Below, piece after piece: positions 1 to 12,858 of a stretch of 64,000 nucleotides of DNA; the first letter of the stretch is position 1, and every line of letters begins with the position of its first letter. This DNA is from Caprimulgus europaeus. Taxonomy: Eukaryota > Chordata > Aves > Caprimulgiformes > Caprimulgidae. Made by a program: the position numbers and the translations under genes. Under the pieces are notes generated by a model. The model saw only the letters and a program-made list of their open reading frames with translations. It was not told the origin of the DNA and ran no database searches. The DNA lies in contig OU015540.1 in the NCBI GenBank assembly GCA_907165065.1, forward strand, positions 3,084,001 through 3,148,000. Reading direction: 5' to 3'.

Positions 1-3000
1 CGTCGTGCTCTTGGCCTCGCTCTCCTCCAGGGACTGTCACTTCCCCGGCAGCCGCGGGACCATATTTGCTGCCTGGCAGCTGCAGGCTGCTGCTACCCAA
101 TGCATATTTGATGACCGCTATTATTCTCATCTCCACTCATGAGCGGAGGGACAAGAGCTGATGTTCCCTCCGCAGAGCCGGGGAGCGGCAGGGAGGGAGG
201 GGCTGGAGGGGCGAGGGGCAGCCAGCTCTGGTCCCTGTCCCTCCCTGCCCCTGTGACACGGCTGGGCAGTGCCACAGCCTTTTCTTTCCCTCTCAGGATG
301 TAGATCTGTGTCACCTCTCAGTGTCACCAATCCCAGATGTGAAGGGCCCTGACCTGCTCCTGCCCCCGCGGCAAATTTAGGAGGAAAAATCACAGGGATA
401 TGGGGAGGGACATGGACAACCCTCTCCTGCTCCTCTTCAAAGTCATGTTGGGAACCAACCAGCTCTGCAAAGACCTCTTGGCCAGGCATAGACAGGGGAT
501 CTGAACCACAGAATCATCCTGCACTACTGCATCACCCTCTCCCAGGGCATCTCCTGCCTCCACAAAGCACCAGAGATCAGCAGAACCTCAGAAAACCTCC
601 ATCCTCCCTTCTGCCTTCCTGCATCACCCCAAACCTGGGAGCATTTTCCTGCAGGGATGGAGCCCGTGGCTCTCCCAAACCCCAGGGCAGTGAGAGCCTC
701 CTACTGCAGGCACCAGGAAAACCTCGGCTCCCTCCTCCTCCACGCAGACACATCCCCGCAGGGAGGCGGTGGGTATTTATTATGCTGATTCCTCAGAAAG
801 CGAGGGCTTAACTGCAAATTACAATCAATAGCCCCAATCCCCCAGGGGCAGGTTCATCATTTAACAGGCGCAACCAGAAGAATTCCAAACTATTTGCCGG
901 CCATAAATCCTCCTCCCCCGCAGCCTCCCCAGCCCACCCCGCACCACACGCCGAGGCTGGTTGGGGTGACCCTTGTCAGCGTTTGAAACAATTAAGCTGT
1001 CACTGCAGATCGTGGCTCTTATCTACAGCCCCGAGCAGCGCTTTAAGCTGTCAGGGTGATGGGGTGAGGGAAGCTGGCTGAGGCAAACCCGCCCTAGGAA
1101 CTGTCTCTCATTGAATTAAATGAATGTATTTGGAGTCAGAGTCTCTTTTTATTACCTCGCAAACGATTCCTGACTAAATTAAATTATAAAAGGAGTGTTC
1201 AGCCAATCAAACCTGCTTGATTGCCTGGAACAGGCATTTTAAACAGAGCACGCCTCGGGCCACCGCTGTTTCCAGGACTAGATGGAGGTGACGGACTGTG
1301 TCGGAGCTGATCCACCTCGCTTCACACCTGCAGTGAAGCCTTCCCACCCTTGGCTGCTCCAGACTAGGGGTGCTTGGAGATCCTGCACCTTCTTTTCGTG
1401 CCAGCACCTCCCTCCAGGGTTCAGCTGCTGCTATCACCCGCTGTCCCAGTGGGTTTGTGGAGGAGGGATGTGCTGGAGGGTGTTGAAAGCAGAGTGTGGA
1501 AGAGTGAAGGGAGTTGCCAAAGGTTCTCCCATGGGGCAGGTGGCATCACCTGGCTTGGATAACACCCACTGACTCCCAGCTGGAATGAAAGAAGCTGGTA
1601 CCATCACCCCTCTCACCTATTGTGACGTAAGGCAGAAGAATGCCAGCACGGCTCCACTACAGCATCTGCCCACCCTTCCTGCTTCTGCTCCACATCTGCC
1701 TGCTCCTCACCCTGCCCAACCCTCTGCCACCATCCCTGGGGCTGCAGGAGATGTCATGGGGCTGCATGGGGCTGCACAGGTCATGGGACTACATGGGACT
1801 ACTCCACGAGCAAAGGGATGGGGCAGGAGGAGTGCAGCCCTCTGGGATGGGGATATGGTGCTAAGGAAACAGGACCTGGCTGAGAGAGCAGAATGGCAGG
1901 GGACGGCAGCGCGGAGGAGCAGAGCACCAGCCAGGCTGCTGAGGGTGGCTTTCTCTGAGCTTCATCCAGCCAAAGCCTTATACAGTGGAGAAAATGCAGC
2001 AGAAAACCCACAGCTCCTGCCTGCAACTGCCCCACATCCTCCTGGACAGGGAAAAACCTTTCTCCAAACACACTCAGCAAGGTGGCTGCGAGCACATCAC
2101 CCTGCGCTACCTCCCCTGAGGAGCAAGAGGGGTCTGGCCAATTCCATAAACCTCAAGAAGCTCCAGGATGATCCTAATGCTGCAGCAGATTTTTCCCCAA
2201 CCTTGCTTTCTCAGGATTCAAACAGATTTTCACGCAAACCTGCTCCTGCCCTGAACTGCAATGGCTGCAGCTTTTAACGTCAGGGCAGAACAATTAGGGA
2301 AGGCGTCTGGAAGAACGAACACTGCAATTAAAATGCGTGCATTTTCAAATACAGCTATCCACTTGTCTGCAAAATAGCCTCTCTCACTGAAAAAAAAACC
2401 CCAAAACCTGCTTAACTATTTTTACTTCATCTCCATTCCAAATTTAATCATGTATCAGTTCATTCTGAACAGGATAAAATGCCCCATTTCCAAAGTGAAG
2501 AGGAATGCAGAGGGGTTTTAACGACAGCACACTGCACCAGTCAGTTTGAGAATTGAACACACTGAGAGGTAGGCACTGACCAACCAAGGACAGGTTCTAG
2601 CAGGTAACACTGTGCATTTCAGCCTCACACAAGCATCAAACATATCCCCAACTCCACACGCTACCTGGCCCAAGGACAAAGCCCACCCAGCGGTTCTGGC
2701 TGCCCGGTTGTGTGCCGGGGCTTGGCAGGCTCCTGGGTTTGGAGTGAAAAAAATCAGAAAACCCAGGGATAAAATGAAACCAAAAGAATTATTTGCGAGG
2801 GCAGCTCTGCCTGTGCAACCTTCAGAGGAAATGTAAAGGGTGAGTTAATGTGCTGGAACCACATCCCACCCAATTCAGGCAGGGAAGTGTCTGCTTCCTG
2901 CAGCAGCTCAGGCAGATGCGGGTGATTTGGAGCTCACTCTCTACCAGCTGCCACTGCAGCCGGGATTTGCTCTGCACTCCAGCTGTGAACAAAGCCAGGA

Positions 3001-3240
3001 ACAGGGAAGGGCACTTACAGAGTCCAAAGTCACCTTCTTAGCTTGGCTGTTGTGTATAATATCTATTTATCTCCCATCACCGCTCATCAAGTCCCCTCCA
3101 GCCTCAGAGCTCTCTTGCAGGCGCTTCATAATCTATTCCCCTCTACAGCCTTCTGCAACAGCATCCAGGATTCCTCAGGTGGCCAAAGGTTAGAGAGTGA
3201 GAAAACACACCAAACCATCTCCACACTGCAGGCAGACCCT
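1..3240. other. Intergenic sequence, no gene supported
   Basis: No exon with recognisable similarity on either strand. Frames here (the longest about 230 codons at 1585-2277) are low-complexity and lack family features. The part at about 760-1260 is AT-rich and unlike its GC-richer flanks. MYO15A, which follows DRG2 in human, was not recognised here. Confidence 0.6.
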
Positions 3241-3244
3241 ACAG

Positions 3245-4521
3245 TTCACATGAAATAGCAACTTTTATTTTTCTCAAATAAAATAATCCTTCCATTTCTG
3301 CTCGATCAGTTTGTGAGGGGTGGGGAGGAGCACAGAGGAGAGGGAAGGAAGGAGCCCTGCTCAGACAAGTTTGCCATCAGACCTGTCCTCACAGTGAAGA
3401 ATCCACATCAGACCGAACCCTTTTTCAATGAAAGAAAATAAAAGCTATTGGCAACTCTTGATCCTGGAAGGAAAGAGCTGCTCTCTATCAGGCACTCTGA
3501 ATTGTTTAACATCAGCATTCAATGAAAAAGCATGATTAGAAAAATCCCAGACTTCTGATGAAAAATATCCAGATGAGCAACAATGTTTAATAGGGCTGGG
3601 ACAAAACCCATGGCATGGGATGGTGCTTTGAGCTCAAAGAGCTGTTACTGGAATTTAGGAGCATGTTTGAGAAGGAAATAGATCCCCAGCAATACCCCTG
3701 GGGACTACAGGGCAGGACAAGAGCAAAGGAGCAAGCTCCCAAGACAGCTCCTCAGGTGAGTGATAGGCCAGAAGCGAAGCCTCACTGCAGACTCTGGCTC
3801 TTGGATCGTACCCTGCTGCAGTGTGGTCAGGTTCATCATTTGTTAACGAGGTTTCATTTCTCATCTCAGAACCAGTTGGACCAGGACATCCTACAAACCC
3901 TACTGCAGAGCTAAGGAGAGGTACCAAGGGCCAGGTTTTAATGTTAATTAAGGTGGGACCATTATGAATTCACCAGGAGTTCTCAGAGACTGCAGGCTCC
4001 AATGATGAAAGCTGCAGAGACAACGTGTCCAAGGAGCAGGGGAGGGAGAGCTTGCTTTGTTTCAGATCAATGCTTAAATTAAGTGAATGGATAAGCAGCA
4101 AAGCATCAGCAATGTTCTCTCAGCCCTGGCTTCCCTGTCCCAAAGCACAGGGACAGATCTGTCCCCACAAATCCATAAACTTCCCACTGGTTAACACATG
4201 GATCCATGTGTAAATGCTACTAGGGGCAGGACATTCCTGGATGTGGGAATTGTGTCCTAGAAGAATTGGCTCCTTTTTTAACAAATACTATTTTGCCTGA
4301 AATGCTGCAAGATGGAAACTCATCTTCCCCATCCCCACCTGCAAGTACAGTAATCTCATTTTCTGCCTGTCTCCAAGACAAGGAGCTTCACAGAAGCTTT
4401 CTTGGCTGTAGAACACGTCTCTCTTTCTTTTTTTTTGTGTGTGTTTTTGTTTTGATTTGCTTTTATGTGGTCTGGTCCAATTCAAGTGATCAAAGACAAG
4501 GCCAGGCCCCAGCAAAGAGGG
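3245..4521 (-). other. DRG2: DRG2 3' UTR (probable extent)
   Basis: From the stop codon down to a canonical AATAAA (complement of 3264-3269). A GT-rich stretch follows at about 3190-3225 on the minus strand, as expected downstream of a cleavage site. Earlier ATTAAA variants at 3937-3942 and 3586-3591 (complement) could give shorter forms. The extent is inferred. Confidence 0.45.
3264..3269 (-). terminator. Candidate DRG2 poly(A) signal AATAAA
   Basis: TTTATT on the plus strand reads AATAAA on the minus strand. A GT-rich downstream element follows within about 50 nt. It is the first canonical hexamer after the DRG2 stop. Confidence 0.45.
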
Positions 4522-7500
4522 TTACTTCTTCACAATCTGAATGACATCTTCATGCTCCATCATATGAGTTAAGCCCACTCTCTGAGGGCTGTATTTTGTG
4601 CTTGTCCCCTTCAAAACAAATGAGAGAAGAGTTATGAGAAGATCAGTCAGAGACAAGGGAGGACAGAGATTTCATTTGCTGTTAAACACTTACCCACACC
4701 AATGCATATTTGAACTGGCTGGCTAATGATCTGTGAATTCGATGGCACTGCAAGACAGACAGACAGACAGACAGCCTGTGAGCCAGCTCAATGACACTGC
4801 AAACAACTTGCTCAATACCCAGGAACTAGAAACAACTCAGAATTTCTATGTCAGAAATTACAACAGTGACTTCAGGAGCCAGTTAACAGCACTTGAAAGA
4901 ATACAGGACAGACAGGAATCACCAGTCCACAAAGCCCCATTCCACTGCTCCCATGTGCTTTTTCACTGGACTGCACTAAGTAAATTTTGGTTTAAAACTC
5001 TTCATAGCAGCTAGGAAAGAAACCTGAGGCAGATTAAATCAGTAAAGGTAACAAAAGGAGAAGCCAAATTAAACACTGACATATCCTGAGCTTTACGAAG
5101 CACAAATCATAGCAGGCTCTAAGAGGAACCTGCCTTCTACAGACAAGGAAATGTAAAAGGTGCAAAGAAATTACCACATGCTCCACAGAGGCCCCTTTCC
5201 GTAGAATAATGGCATCTGTAAAGTCTGGTCTCTCTGTGGAGAAGCAGGAGAGGGGGTTAAAAAAAATAATCACTGGATTTCCATCAAGTGTGTTCTAAGG
5301 TGCTGACACCATCTCACACTGCCTCGTGCTTACTACTGCCAAATTCCTCCTCCTGTTACACTTCCCAGCCCCCAGACAGGTATCCAGGTGTGTGACAGCA
5401 TTCCAGCAGTTCTGTAGACACTCCAGTACCCACAGGTACAGCCACACACATCACACAGCCAACAGCTTCCTCACAATTCCCCTTGACTTCACAGTCCACA
5501 CTGACAAACAAAACCACCCAAGTCCAAACACACCTGCCCAAGTAAAACCAAACCACTCTGCAGTTTTCTGTAAAATCCCCAAGATTTCAGAGCTTCACAA
5601 GCCCACAGAAAGTTCCTTCATCTCCTCACATCCACCCAAGTTCAGAGTCACAGCTGTTCACAAGCGAACAGGAACAAGTTACAGACGTGCTGTCACCACT
5701 GGGAGAAGCTGCAAGTGAATTGCAAAGCAAAAGGAGGATCAAAGGCACCCCTGAGCCTGAGGAGCCTGGCATGGGAATCACCAAACCTCTCACAGCAGGA
5801 ACAGGAGACTCTTCGGGGTCGTGATGGGCATAATAAGGAAGAAAGCTGCAAACTTTATTTCCTTATATCACCATGCAAAGTCTTATGAAAATTCAGAGAG
5901 AACAGGAGGGGAATTGGTGGGAAACACACATGGCTGGGTCAGATGGAAGAGAAAGCATTTCCCAAAAGCTGAAAGCTGATTAGGGAGGGTATCACTGCAG
6001 CATTTCCAAGACACAAGAGATTGCTGACAGCCAGACATCCAAGCCCCAGTGGCAGCCTGTCTGTATTTGATGAGCAGCAGTCCTTTGTGCCTTCCAAACT
6101 TGCAGTTCAGTTAATGGTCACTTACGTCCTCGTTTCTTGGTGTAGATGCAGGTAAGTGCCAGGTACTCCCAGAGCTTCTCCAGCAAGTAGTCCAGGTTCA
6201 GTTTCATGCCACAGCTGCAAAACACCAGGAACATCTCTGTGTTTACTGCTGTTGTGATTTAAAAATCCAGAAGAACAAGGTGAAACATCTTATTAAAGTG
6301 CCAAGGAACAAGGGGAAATGTCTTTAATGAGGCCAGTAAAGGAAAAACACAAGGTGAAATAAATAGGGCTTTCAGAAGGACAAGCAGCTTTGAAGCAGGA
6401 AACAAGCTAGACTGGCTTACTCTGGCCTGCAGACAGCGTGGAGAAGCCAAGCAGCTGCCTCTCCAAGGGAAGGAAGCCTGGAAAAAGCTGCACAGCAGCT
6501 CTGCTGCTCACCCCACCAGCTGCAGGCAGCCCTGGGAGAAGCCCTTTCTTGGGAGATGCTGGAGAAAGGGGTATGAAATGAACCACACAATCCAGGGCAG
6601 CACAGCGGGCAGCGGGCCAGGCTCCTACCTGATCACAACACTGTGGGGTCTCCGAGCAAGGCGATCCACTTCCTCCATGGATATCTGGTCAATCTTGTTA
6701 TAAACCTGAGTCAAAGGAAAAACAATACATCCTTCAGGAAGTCAACTCAGCAACACTGCAAGGAAGTAAGACACATCCATGTAGGTATAATGAGGTAGTG
6801 CCAGCATCTGAAACAGATCCTGTCAGCCAGAGGGGAAGCCAAGGCTCTTGGTAAAATAAACTTGAAATCCAGAAGCCTAAATTTAAGTTGGGGTCTTTTA
6901 AAGTTCTCCCTTTGGGATGACTTGTAACACATTCTCCAGTATCTTGGATTTCAGTATCAAAGAGAGCCGTGAAGTGACCTCTGGCACAAGGGACCAGCAG
7001 TGAAGGCACAAGGGACCAGCAGTGAAAACCCAAGCGCAGAGCCTGCGGCACAGTGGGAGCAAAGCCCAGGCCACCAGGACGCGCAGCTCGCGGTGCTCCA
7101 CGGCAGCCAACCACAAGAGGGCACAGGGAACACACAGAGCACAGCCACACAGGTAAAACTTATCAAAAGCTCCCTTTGGAGTTGTGCTTTCTACCTCTTA
7201 TACCCCAAACTGTTACTGCTTTAGGAAGCAGGGAGATCCAGTGTCTCCCTCAGCAGAGAAGGGAGATGCTCGGCGAGGCAAAGGGCAGGCTGCTTCTGAA
7301 ATACTCACGTAGAGGCACGGCATGTAGACCCTGTTGCCTACAATCACGTCAATGAACTCATCAGGAGAACAATCCTCTCTGAAGAGGACCTCAGCATTGA
7401 AGATTTCTGAGGTGAACATTGTCAAGGTCCAAATCCCAACACATCTCCACACCACTGTGAGCCAGCGGGGCTGAGCTTCCTTGTGAAAGGCTGTTCTCAA

Positions 7501-10500
7501 CCCAGCAAGCACCAAAGACACAGCAAGGCTGTCCCAGAGCAGGTACCACTTGACTCACGAGCTGCTGATGGCTCAGAGCTCTCCTGTTTTAGGAAAGGAT
7601 ACTGTATTCATGGAGGATGAGCTGCACCAGCTTCTCAGAGCACTGAGTCAACGTGACAGTTGAGTTGAAGGAGATGCCTCCACCCTTCTTCGGCTGCAGG
7701 GAAGCAATAAAGCAACTTAAAGAACAATCTAGAAAAACCACAACCCTCTTTCAGTCTGTCCAACACAAAGGGCAGCACACAATGACCTCAGCTTTGAGTA
7801 GGCAGCCAGACACAAGCTGTGCTTGCAGCAGCCCAGGAAACCTCACCTTGAAGTAGATATTTGGTTTGCTTTTGTTCAGCCGGATTCCTACAGATTCCAG
7901 TTCTTTCTCCAGCAAGGCCCTGCAGGGAGACTGCACATTAGTACCTGGGAGACTGGGCACAGCCAGGTGACACCCACACCTCTCCTTTTTGACTATCACA
8001 TTGATACAGCCTTGCTGTAAGCTTCCACAGCAACCTAAAAACCACAGTTCATGTAGGACAGAGACTGTGGCAGAAATGTAGGTTGACATTCCCACCTCTG
8101 AAGAGCCATCCTGTGGGAATGATCCTTCAGCTGAGAAGCCCAAGCTGAGAACTGTGGAGAGCTCTGTAAATGCAGCTCCCAGTCAGCTAGCATGTTTCTA
8201 ATGGAGCACAACCTCCATCTCCCACCCAATAGCTTAAGTACTGGTTCCCCAACATGCACAGGACACACAGTGAGCTGACACACCTTCTGGGCATGCAGGA
8301 ACCCCTGAATCTGGCCCACCACCCCACAGCTCCACATGCCCAGAAGCACACACTCACCTCTGTACTTCACCCTTCGTGGCATCCAGCATCATAATGACGA
8401 CGTCTGCTGTCCTGGCCACGGCGATCACCTGCCGACCTCTGCCCTTCCCTGAGAAGAGAGGACGTGGCCACACATCAGGGAGAGGAAACAGCTACAGGCT
8501 CTGGGACAGACTGGGCCTCCTGCCCTGCACAGCTGCTTGGAAGCAAGGAAACAGATCCTGGCTGTAGCCAGCTGCCAGGGAGTCCCTGAGTGAGTGGATC
8601 TGGTCCATCTGTACCATCCCATGCCCAGCACAAGCCCCAGCAAACTCTCTGCTGCTGCTCCTCCACCACGGGTTACACAAACTAGTGTGTGTAAAGCTAT
8701 TTGAGTACAGGGGGAAAGGACACCTCTGCTGAAAGGACAGACATCCCCAGACACAGGCAGTTCCAGGTGGCCAAGACAAGACAGCCTCCCCAGAACAGTG
8801 GTGTGGGCTCAGGACCCCTGTGCAGAGGGGTTACCTACACTTTCTGGTCAAAAAGGAGAGAGATTTTATTAACCAGGCCACACACCTCCAAGAAGAGACC
8901 ATTAGGAGATCTTCCAAAACTTCCTAAGGCATCTTCTGACATGACCAGCCAAACAGGGCAATGATGAAGCAGAGGGACAAAGCCAACACCTCTTCCCAGA
9001 ACTGGGAGTCATGCAAGGACTGGCAAGAACTCAGGAAATTAGTCAAAAGAGGCTACTGTTGAGCTGTAATTTCCCCCTCCGCCTCCCTAGCATCTTTCTT
9101 TAGATTTTCTCTGTCCCAGAAAACAGATGAGCAAGATAACACTCACGCAAGAAGGTGAGAAGTGACTGGCTTGCTTTGGCTCCCACCTCCAGAAAAGCAT
9201 CTTTCTGCTACATATAGAACCTGACGTGGGCTCAGGGATAAGAATCGTGCCTCACATAAGACCAAGGACTCTAAAATTTGGAAAGCCAATATGGGAACTA
9301 TTGGCCCAGGAAATCTGCTAATGTTTGAGACACCCAGCTGTGTTACTGAGGGCAAATGCCTACTTCACATCAACACAGATCAGCCAACCTTGTGCTGCTC
9401 CTTCGATGATGCCAGGCAGATCCAGCAGCTGAATATTGGCTCCTTTGTACTGAAAAGAAAACAGAGGGATCAAAAGCTGAAAGCTTTGTGCAGGGCACCT
9501 GAGCCACCGTGAAAGCTTCAAGCACAGACTGGAGTCCAAAGCCTGCAGAGTGGAACTGAGTGAAGCTGACAGAGCAGGACAGCTTTGCACAAAGCTGATG
9601 GCTCTGTTTTGTCAAGGCAACCTCCAGAGGGTTTCCTACGAGCTGCATTCAACGCCTCATACTGCAGAATCACACAGTCCCAGAATTGCCTGGATTGGAA
9701 AAGACCTTTAAGATCATCAAGTCCCATCATGAGCCAAACACTGACCAGTCCCCACTGACCCATGTCCCTCAGCACTGTGTCTACACGACTCTTCAATCCC
9801 TCCAGGGATGGGGACTCCACCACTGCCCTGGGCAACCCCTTCCAATGCCTCAGAACCCTTTCAGCAAAGAAATTCTTCCTCACATCCAATCTCAACTGCC
9901 CTGGGCACAACTGGAGGCCATTTCCTCTTGTCCTGTCCCTTGGTCCTTGGTTGAACAGACCCACCCCCACCTCTCTCCACCCTCCTTGCAGGGAGCTGCA
10001 GAGAGCGAGAAGGTCCTGACCTCCTACAGCCTCATGCGGTTACAGTTTGACAAAGCACCAAGAAAACAGCACAGAACAAGAGCAGAGTTATCCCAAGCTG
10101 GTGAAATGGAAAGCAAAGGGAAAAAAACTTTACTTCCTTGGTCTAATGAGAAGGCACTTTAAAAGCAAGTGCCTCTTACTGAGACAGGTCAGAACTATTC
10201 AGATGTGTTGCAGGTCCTACAGTGCCAGGAAATACCGTGAGGTTTCCATCCATCAGATCTGCAGGACGTTGGCTTTCAAGCTATGGCTGCAGTGAAGCCC
10301 TGAGCAGCGGCTCTGGCGACTGACCACAGCTCACATCTGCCTTTGGATGTGTTCCAATATTTGTCTTTGTTTTAACACCAACACTGTCACTTTCATTATT
10401 TAATTTCGCTTTCAAATCTGACCCAGATTTTCTCATTACTCTCGGACACTTGGCAGTTTGATGCCCTTTATCATTTGCTTTGCTGATTCTACCACTAATA

Positions 10501-12858
10501 AAACTCCTCAAGGACAGGAGGAGTTGTATTTTCTTTCCAAATTGATCACAGTACAGATTGCCTCTTTAAAGCTTCATTAAAAACAAATCTGTCAAGGTTT
10601 CCAGCCATCTGGTCAGTGGCACCAATAGCAGTTATAAAAAAATTCAGTGGAGAATTGTCATATTGCTCTGGTCAGTTACATGGCAGGATATGAAACCCCG
10701 ATGGGGCAATCAATCCTGGAGAGCCATGGAGCCCAGGGAAGTGCTCAATCAGCACTGCAGGCTGCAGGAGACCTGACACTGCAAACACTCGAGGCCTCCT
10801 CAAGTTTAAAGCAGAAGTCAGCACAGACCTTTGGGTATCACTGCTTCTTAGTGGTAGCACGAGTGTAGCTGGTGTGAACAGACATTTACACACGTCTGGG
10901 CTTCTTCCCATGACTGTGCTGAAGGAAGGAGAACCCCACTTACTTCTATGACTCCTGGGATACATGTCAGGGTGGTGAACTCGTAAGATGCAGCTTCGCT
11001 GGCAGTTGAGGTCATTAAGCTCAAAAAGGTGGACTGAAAGGCAAGAGATCAGCATCACTAGAGGTATTTAAATGGAAGTTTCAGTAAACATTCATCAAAA
11101 CAGGCAAAACCAGTGCTCCTCAGCTTTTAGAAGTCGTGCTGTGGCTGTTCCAGGCACAGGGACTAAAGTGGTGATGGGACAACCAGTGCTTTTGCTGCTG
11201 AATGAAGGTAAATTTCAATTTCCTACTTTCACTTATTTTCTTGGCAGTGTTGTGGCTGGGCAAGACCGAGTTCACTGCACACAAGATGAAGAATTGTTTT
11301 CCCTGCCTCTAACTTTGAGCTCTCAGCACACAAGAACCTGCTGTTAACTCACAGCAAGAAGGTGAAAGATGAAGAGAAGGTGGATTCTGCCTCCCAGCCA
11401 CTGCTACCCAAGAACTGGGAACACACACACCCCGTAGTTACCACAGACACTCACTGACCTTACCCACAGAAGGAAAACCGATCAGTGCCACCCGGGCATC
11501 TCCAGATTTCATCACATCGAAGCCTTCTCCTTTAGCAGCTGAGGATTTGGAGGGTTCTAGCAACTGAGCTCTGTATTTTGCAAGCTTTGCCTTCAGCAGG
11601 CCGAGGTGGTACTCGGTGGCTGGAATAACAAATGCAACAACTGCTTGAAGGAAGTTGATGATAATTCATTTCTAGAAATAAGAACCTTCCTCAAAAGAAA
11701 CACTGTGGGTCTCAGTCAACGTCTTAACACTGCCACTTACACAAACCACCCCCCAGCTGTCCTGTAACCTTCTGAAATACTGGGTATTGAGGGAAAACCT
11801 TTGAATAACCTGCACAGAAAGTCAAACTCGAGGGAAATAAGCAGCCAAAAAATTCCTGAGTAAAAGGAGCAAAGCCAGAGGGAGAGCAGGTGCAGGAATG
11901 AGCAGGGGAAGGGAGCCAGATAAGGAGGGAGAGATCACAGGGGAACGGCTGCTCCTGGGGAAAGGCCCCTCCTTACCCCCCTCACAGTCACCACTCAAAA
12001 ATGCAACTTTTTCTTTTTTCCCCTGATCTTGCCAAATTTTGAAAGATGTTTAACTTAGAGCTTACATGTGTGAAAGTACTTTATTGACTTACTCTGAGCA
12101 AAACACTTGAATTTACATCTGATACAGGAAAACAAAAGGTAATTGTTTCCCTTTGTAACAGGGAAGGGCAAGAAACCCAGGAGATGACGGGGTTTATTAT
12201 TTTCCCTTTCCATTATTCCCCACAGCCTAACGCCTCCCGAAGCAGCGAGGTGCTGGGCACCCGCTCTGGCAGAACCTGAGGGAGCTCTGCGCCCCCCAGT
12301 CCCCCCTTTAAGGCACTCGAACAGCAGCTCGGGGACCCCACAGCAGACAGTCCTGGGTCCCCTCTGCCAGCAGCACTTGGGGTCCTTGTCCCAGCTCTGA
12401 GGAGAGCCAAGGGGCTCCGGATCACACCTCTCGGGGCGTGAGGCATCAACAGCGGGGGAACAGGGTGGCTGCCAGGAGGGGCAGCGCCCCCCACCCCGGC
12501 CTCAGGGCTCACCCTGCTCCCTCACCCAACACCCCAAACCCCTCAGTCCCAGCCCGCGTACCCCCACACCCCTCCCCGGCTTCACAAACCACCCCACCGC
12601 CATGGCCCGGACCGTCACCTCCTCCCCTAGACCCCCCCCAGAACCCGGCCGACCCTCCAGCCCCTCACACCCCCGGTCCCCCCTCCCAGCCCCCCCTGAA
12701 CCCGGCCGCCCCTCGGTCCCCCTCAGCCCCTCACACACCCAGTCCCCTCCTCCCCCGCTACCCCCACCAAGGGCTCTGCCCCGCCCGCCCGGACCTTTGT
12801 TCTTCTGGGTGCGGGCGATCTCCTTCTCGATCTCGGAGATCTTCTCCAGGATGCCCAT
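4522..12858 (-). CDS. DRG2: DRG2, developmentally regulated GTP-binding protein 2 (complete, 13 coding exons, 364 aa)
   Basis: Cytosolic TRAFAC/OBG-type GTPase that works with its partner DFRP2 (RWDD1) on ribosome-linked functions (family knowledge). Coding exons, complement, in transcript order: 12795-12858, 11459-11619, 10944-11033, 9389-9449, 8358-8448, 7847-7919, 7603-7693, 7309-7406, 6629-6705, 6126-6214, 5175-5233, 4694-4747, 4522-4608. Together they are 1,095 nt, or 364 residues plus TAA, the same length as human DRG2. The start is [21 protein letters not shown]1 is GFPSVGKS (residues 69-76), G3 is DLPG (115-118), G4 is NKID (246-249), and a C-terminal TGS domain ends DVIQIVKK. No stop or frameshift interrupts it. 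Introns are GT-AG, but intron 1 (GTCCGG) and intron 4 (GTTGGC) have weak donors, and intron 7 carries U12-type signals. A CR1 fragment sits in intron 3. GID4 lies directly upstream on the same strand. Confidence 0.98.
4754..4774 (-). repeat. (GACA)n microsatellite doubling as a 3' splice tract
   Basis: Five tandem GACA units on plus. On the DRG2 strand they read (CTGT)n and form the pyrimidine-rich tract directly before the TTGCAG acceptor of exon 12 (which begins at 4747). Confidence 0.9.
7407..7602 (-). other. DRG2: Probable U12-type GT-AG intron, DRG2 intron 7
   Basis: The donor is A|GTATCCTTTCC from 7602, matching the U12 GT-AG consensus GTATCCTT. A CCTTGAC branch-like motif at 7427-7421 lies 15 nt before the CTCAG acceptor. 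There is little pyrimidine enrichment between the branch site and the AG, as expected for the minor class. The splice joins HEY and KIFNAEVLF in phase 1. Confidence 0.82.
9664..10035 (-). repeat. CR1 LINE 3' fragment
   Basis: The minus strand shows a CR1 tail: GAGGAAGAATTTCTTTGCTG, then GGGTTGCCCAGGGCAGTGGT, then GATCTTAAAGGTCTTTTCCA and a terminal GTGATTCT. It is in DRG2 intron 3 and 5'-truncated. It closely resembles the copy at 48.2-48.8 kb, so it is the same subfamily. Confidence 0.9.

Noticed and set aside
1-120. Acceptor-like CTCTCCTCCAG followed by a short open frame at the window edge
   Set aside because: The peptide (GLSLPRQPRDHICCLAAAG) matches nothing I know and the upstream context is missing.
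1585-2277. 230-codon plus-strand frame in the intergenic region
   Set aside because: Low-complexity composition, no recognisable domain, and no splice or promoter context. Length is within chance for GC-rich sequence.
9518-9970. 150-codon minus-strand frame ending in CR1-like peptide
   Set aside because: It is a translation of the CR1 3' region, mostly non-coding tail, and not a host gene. The same applies to frames at 48.2-48.8, 56.8 and 62.2 kb.
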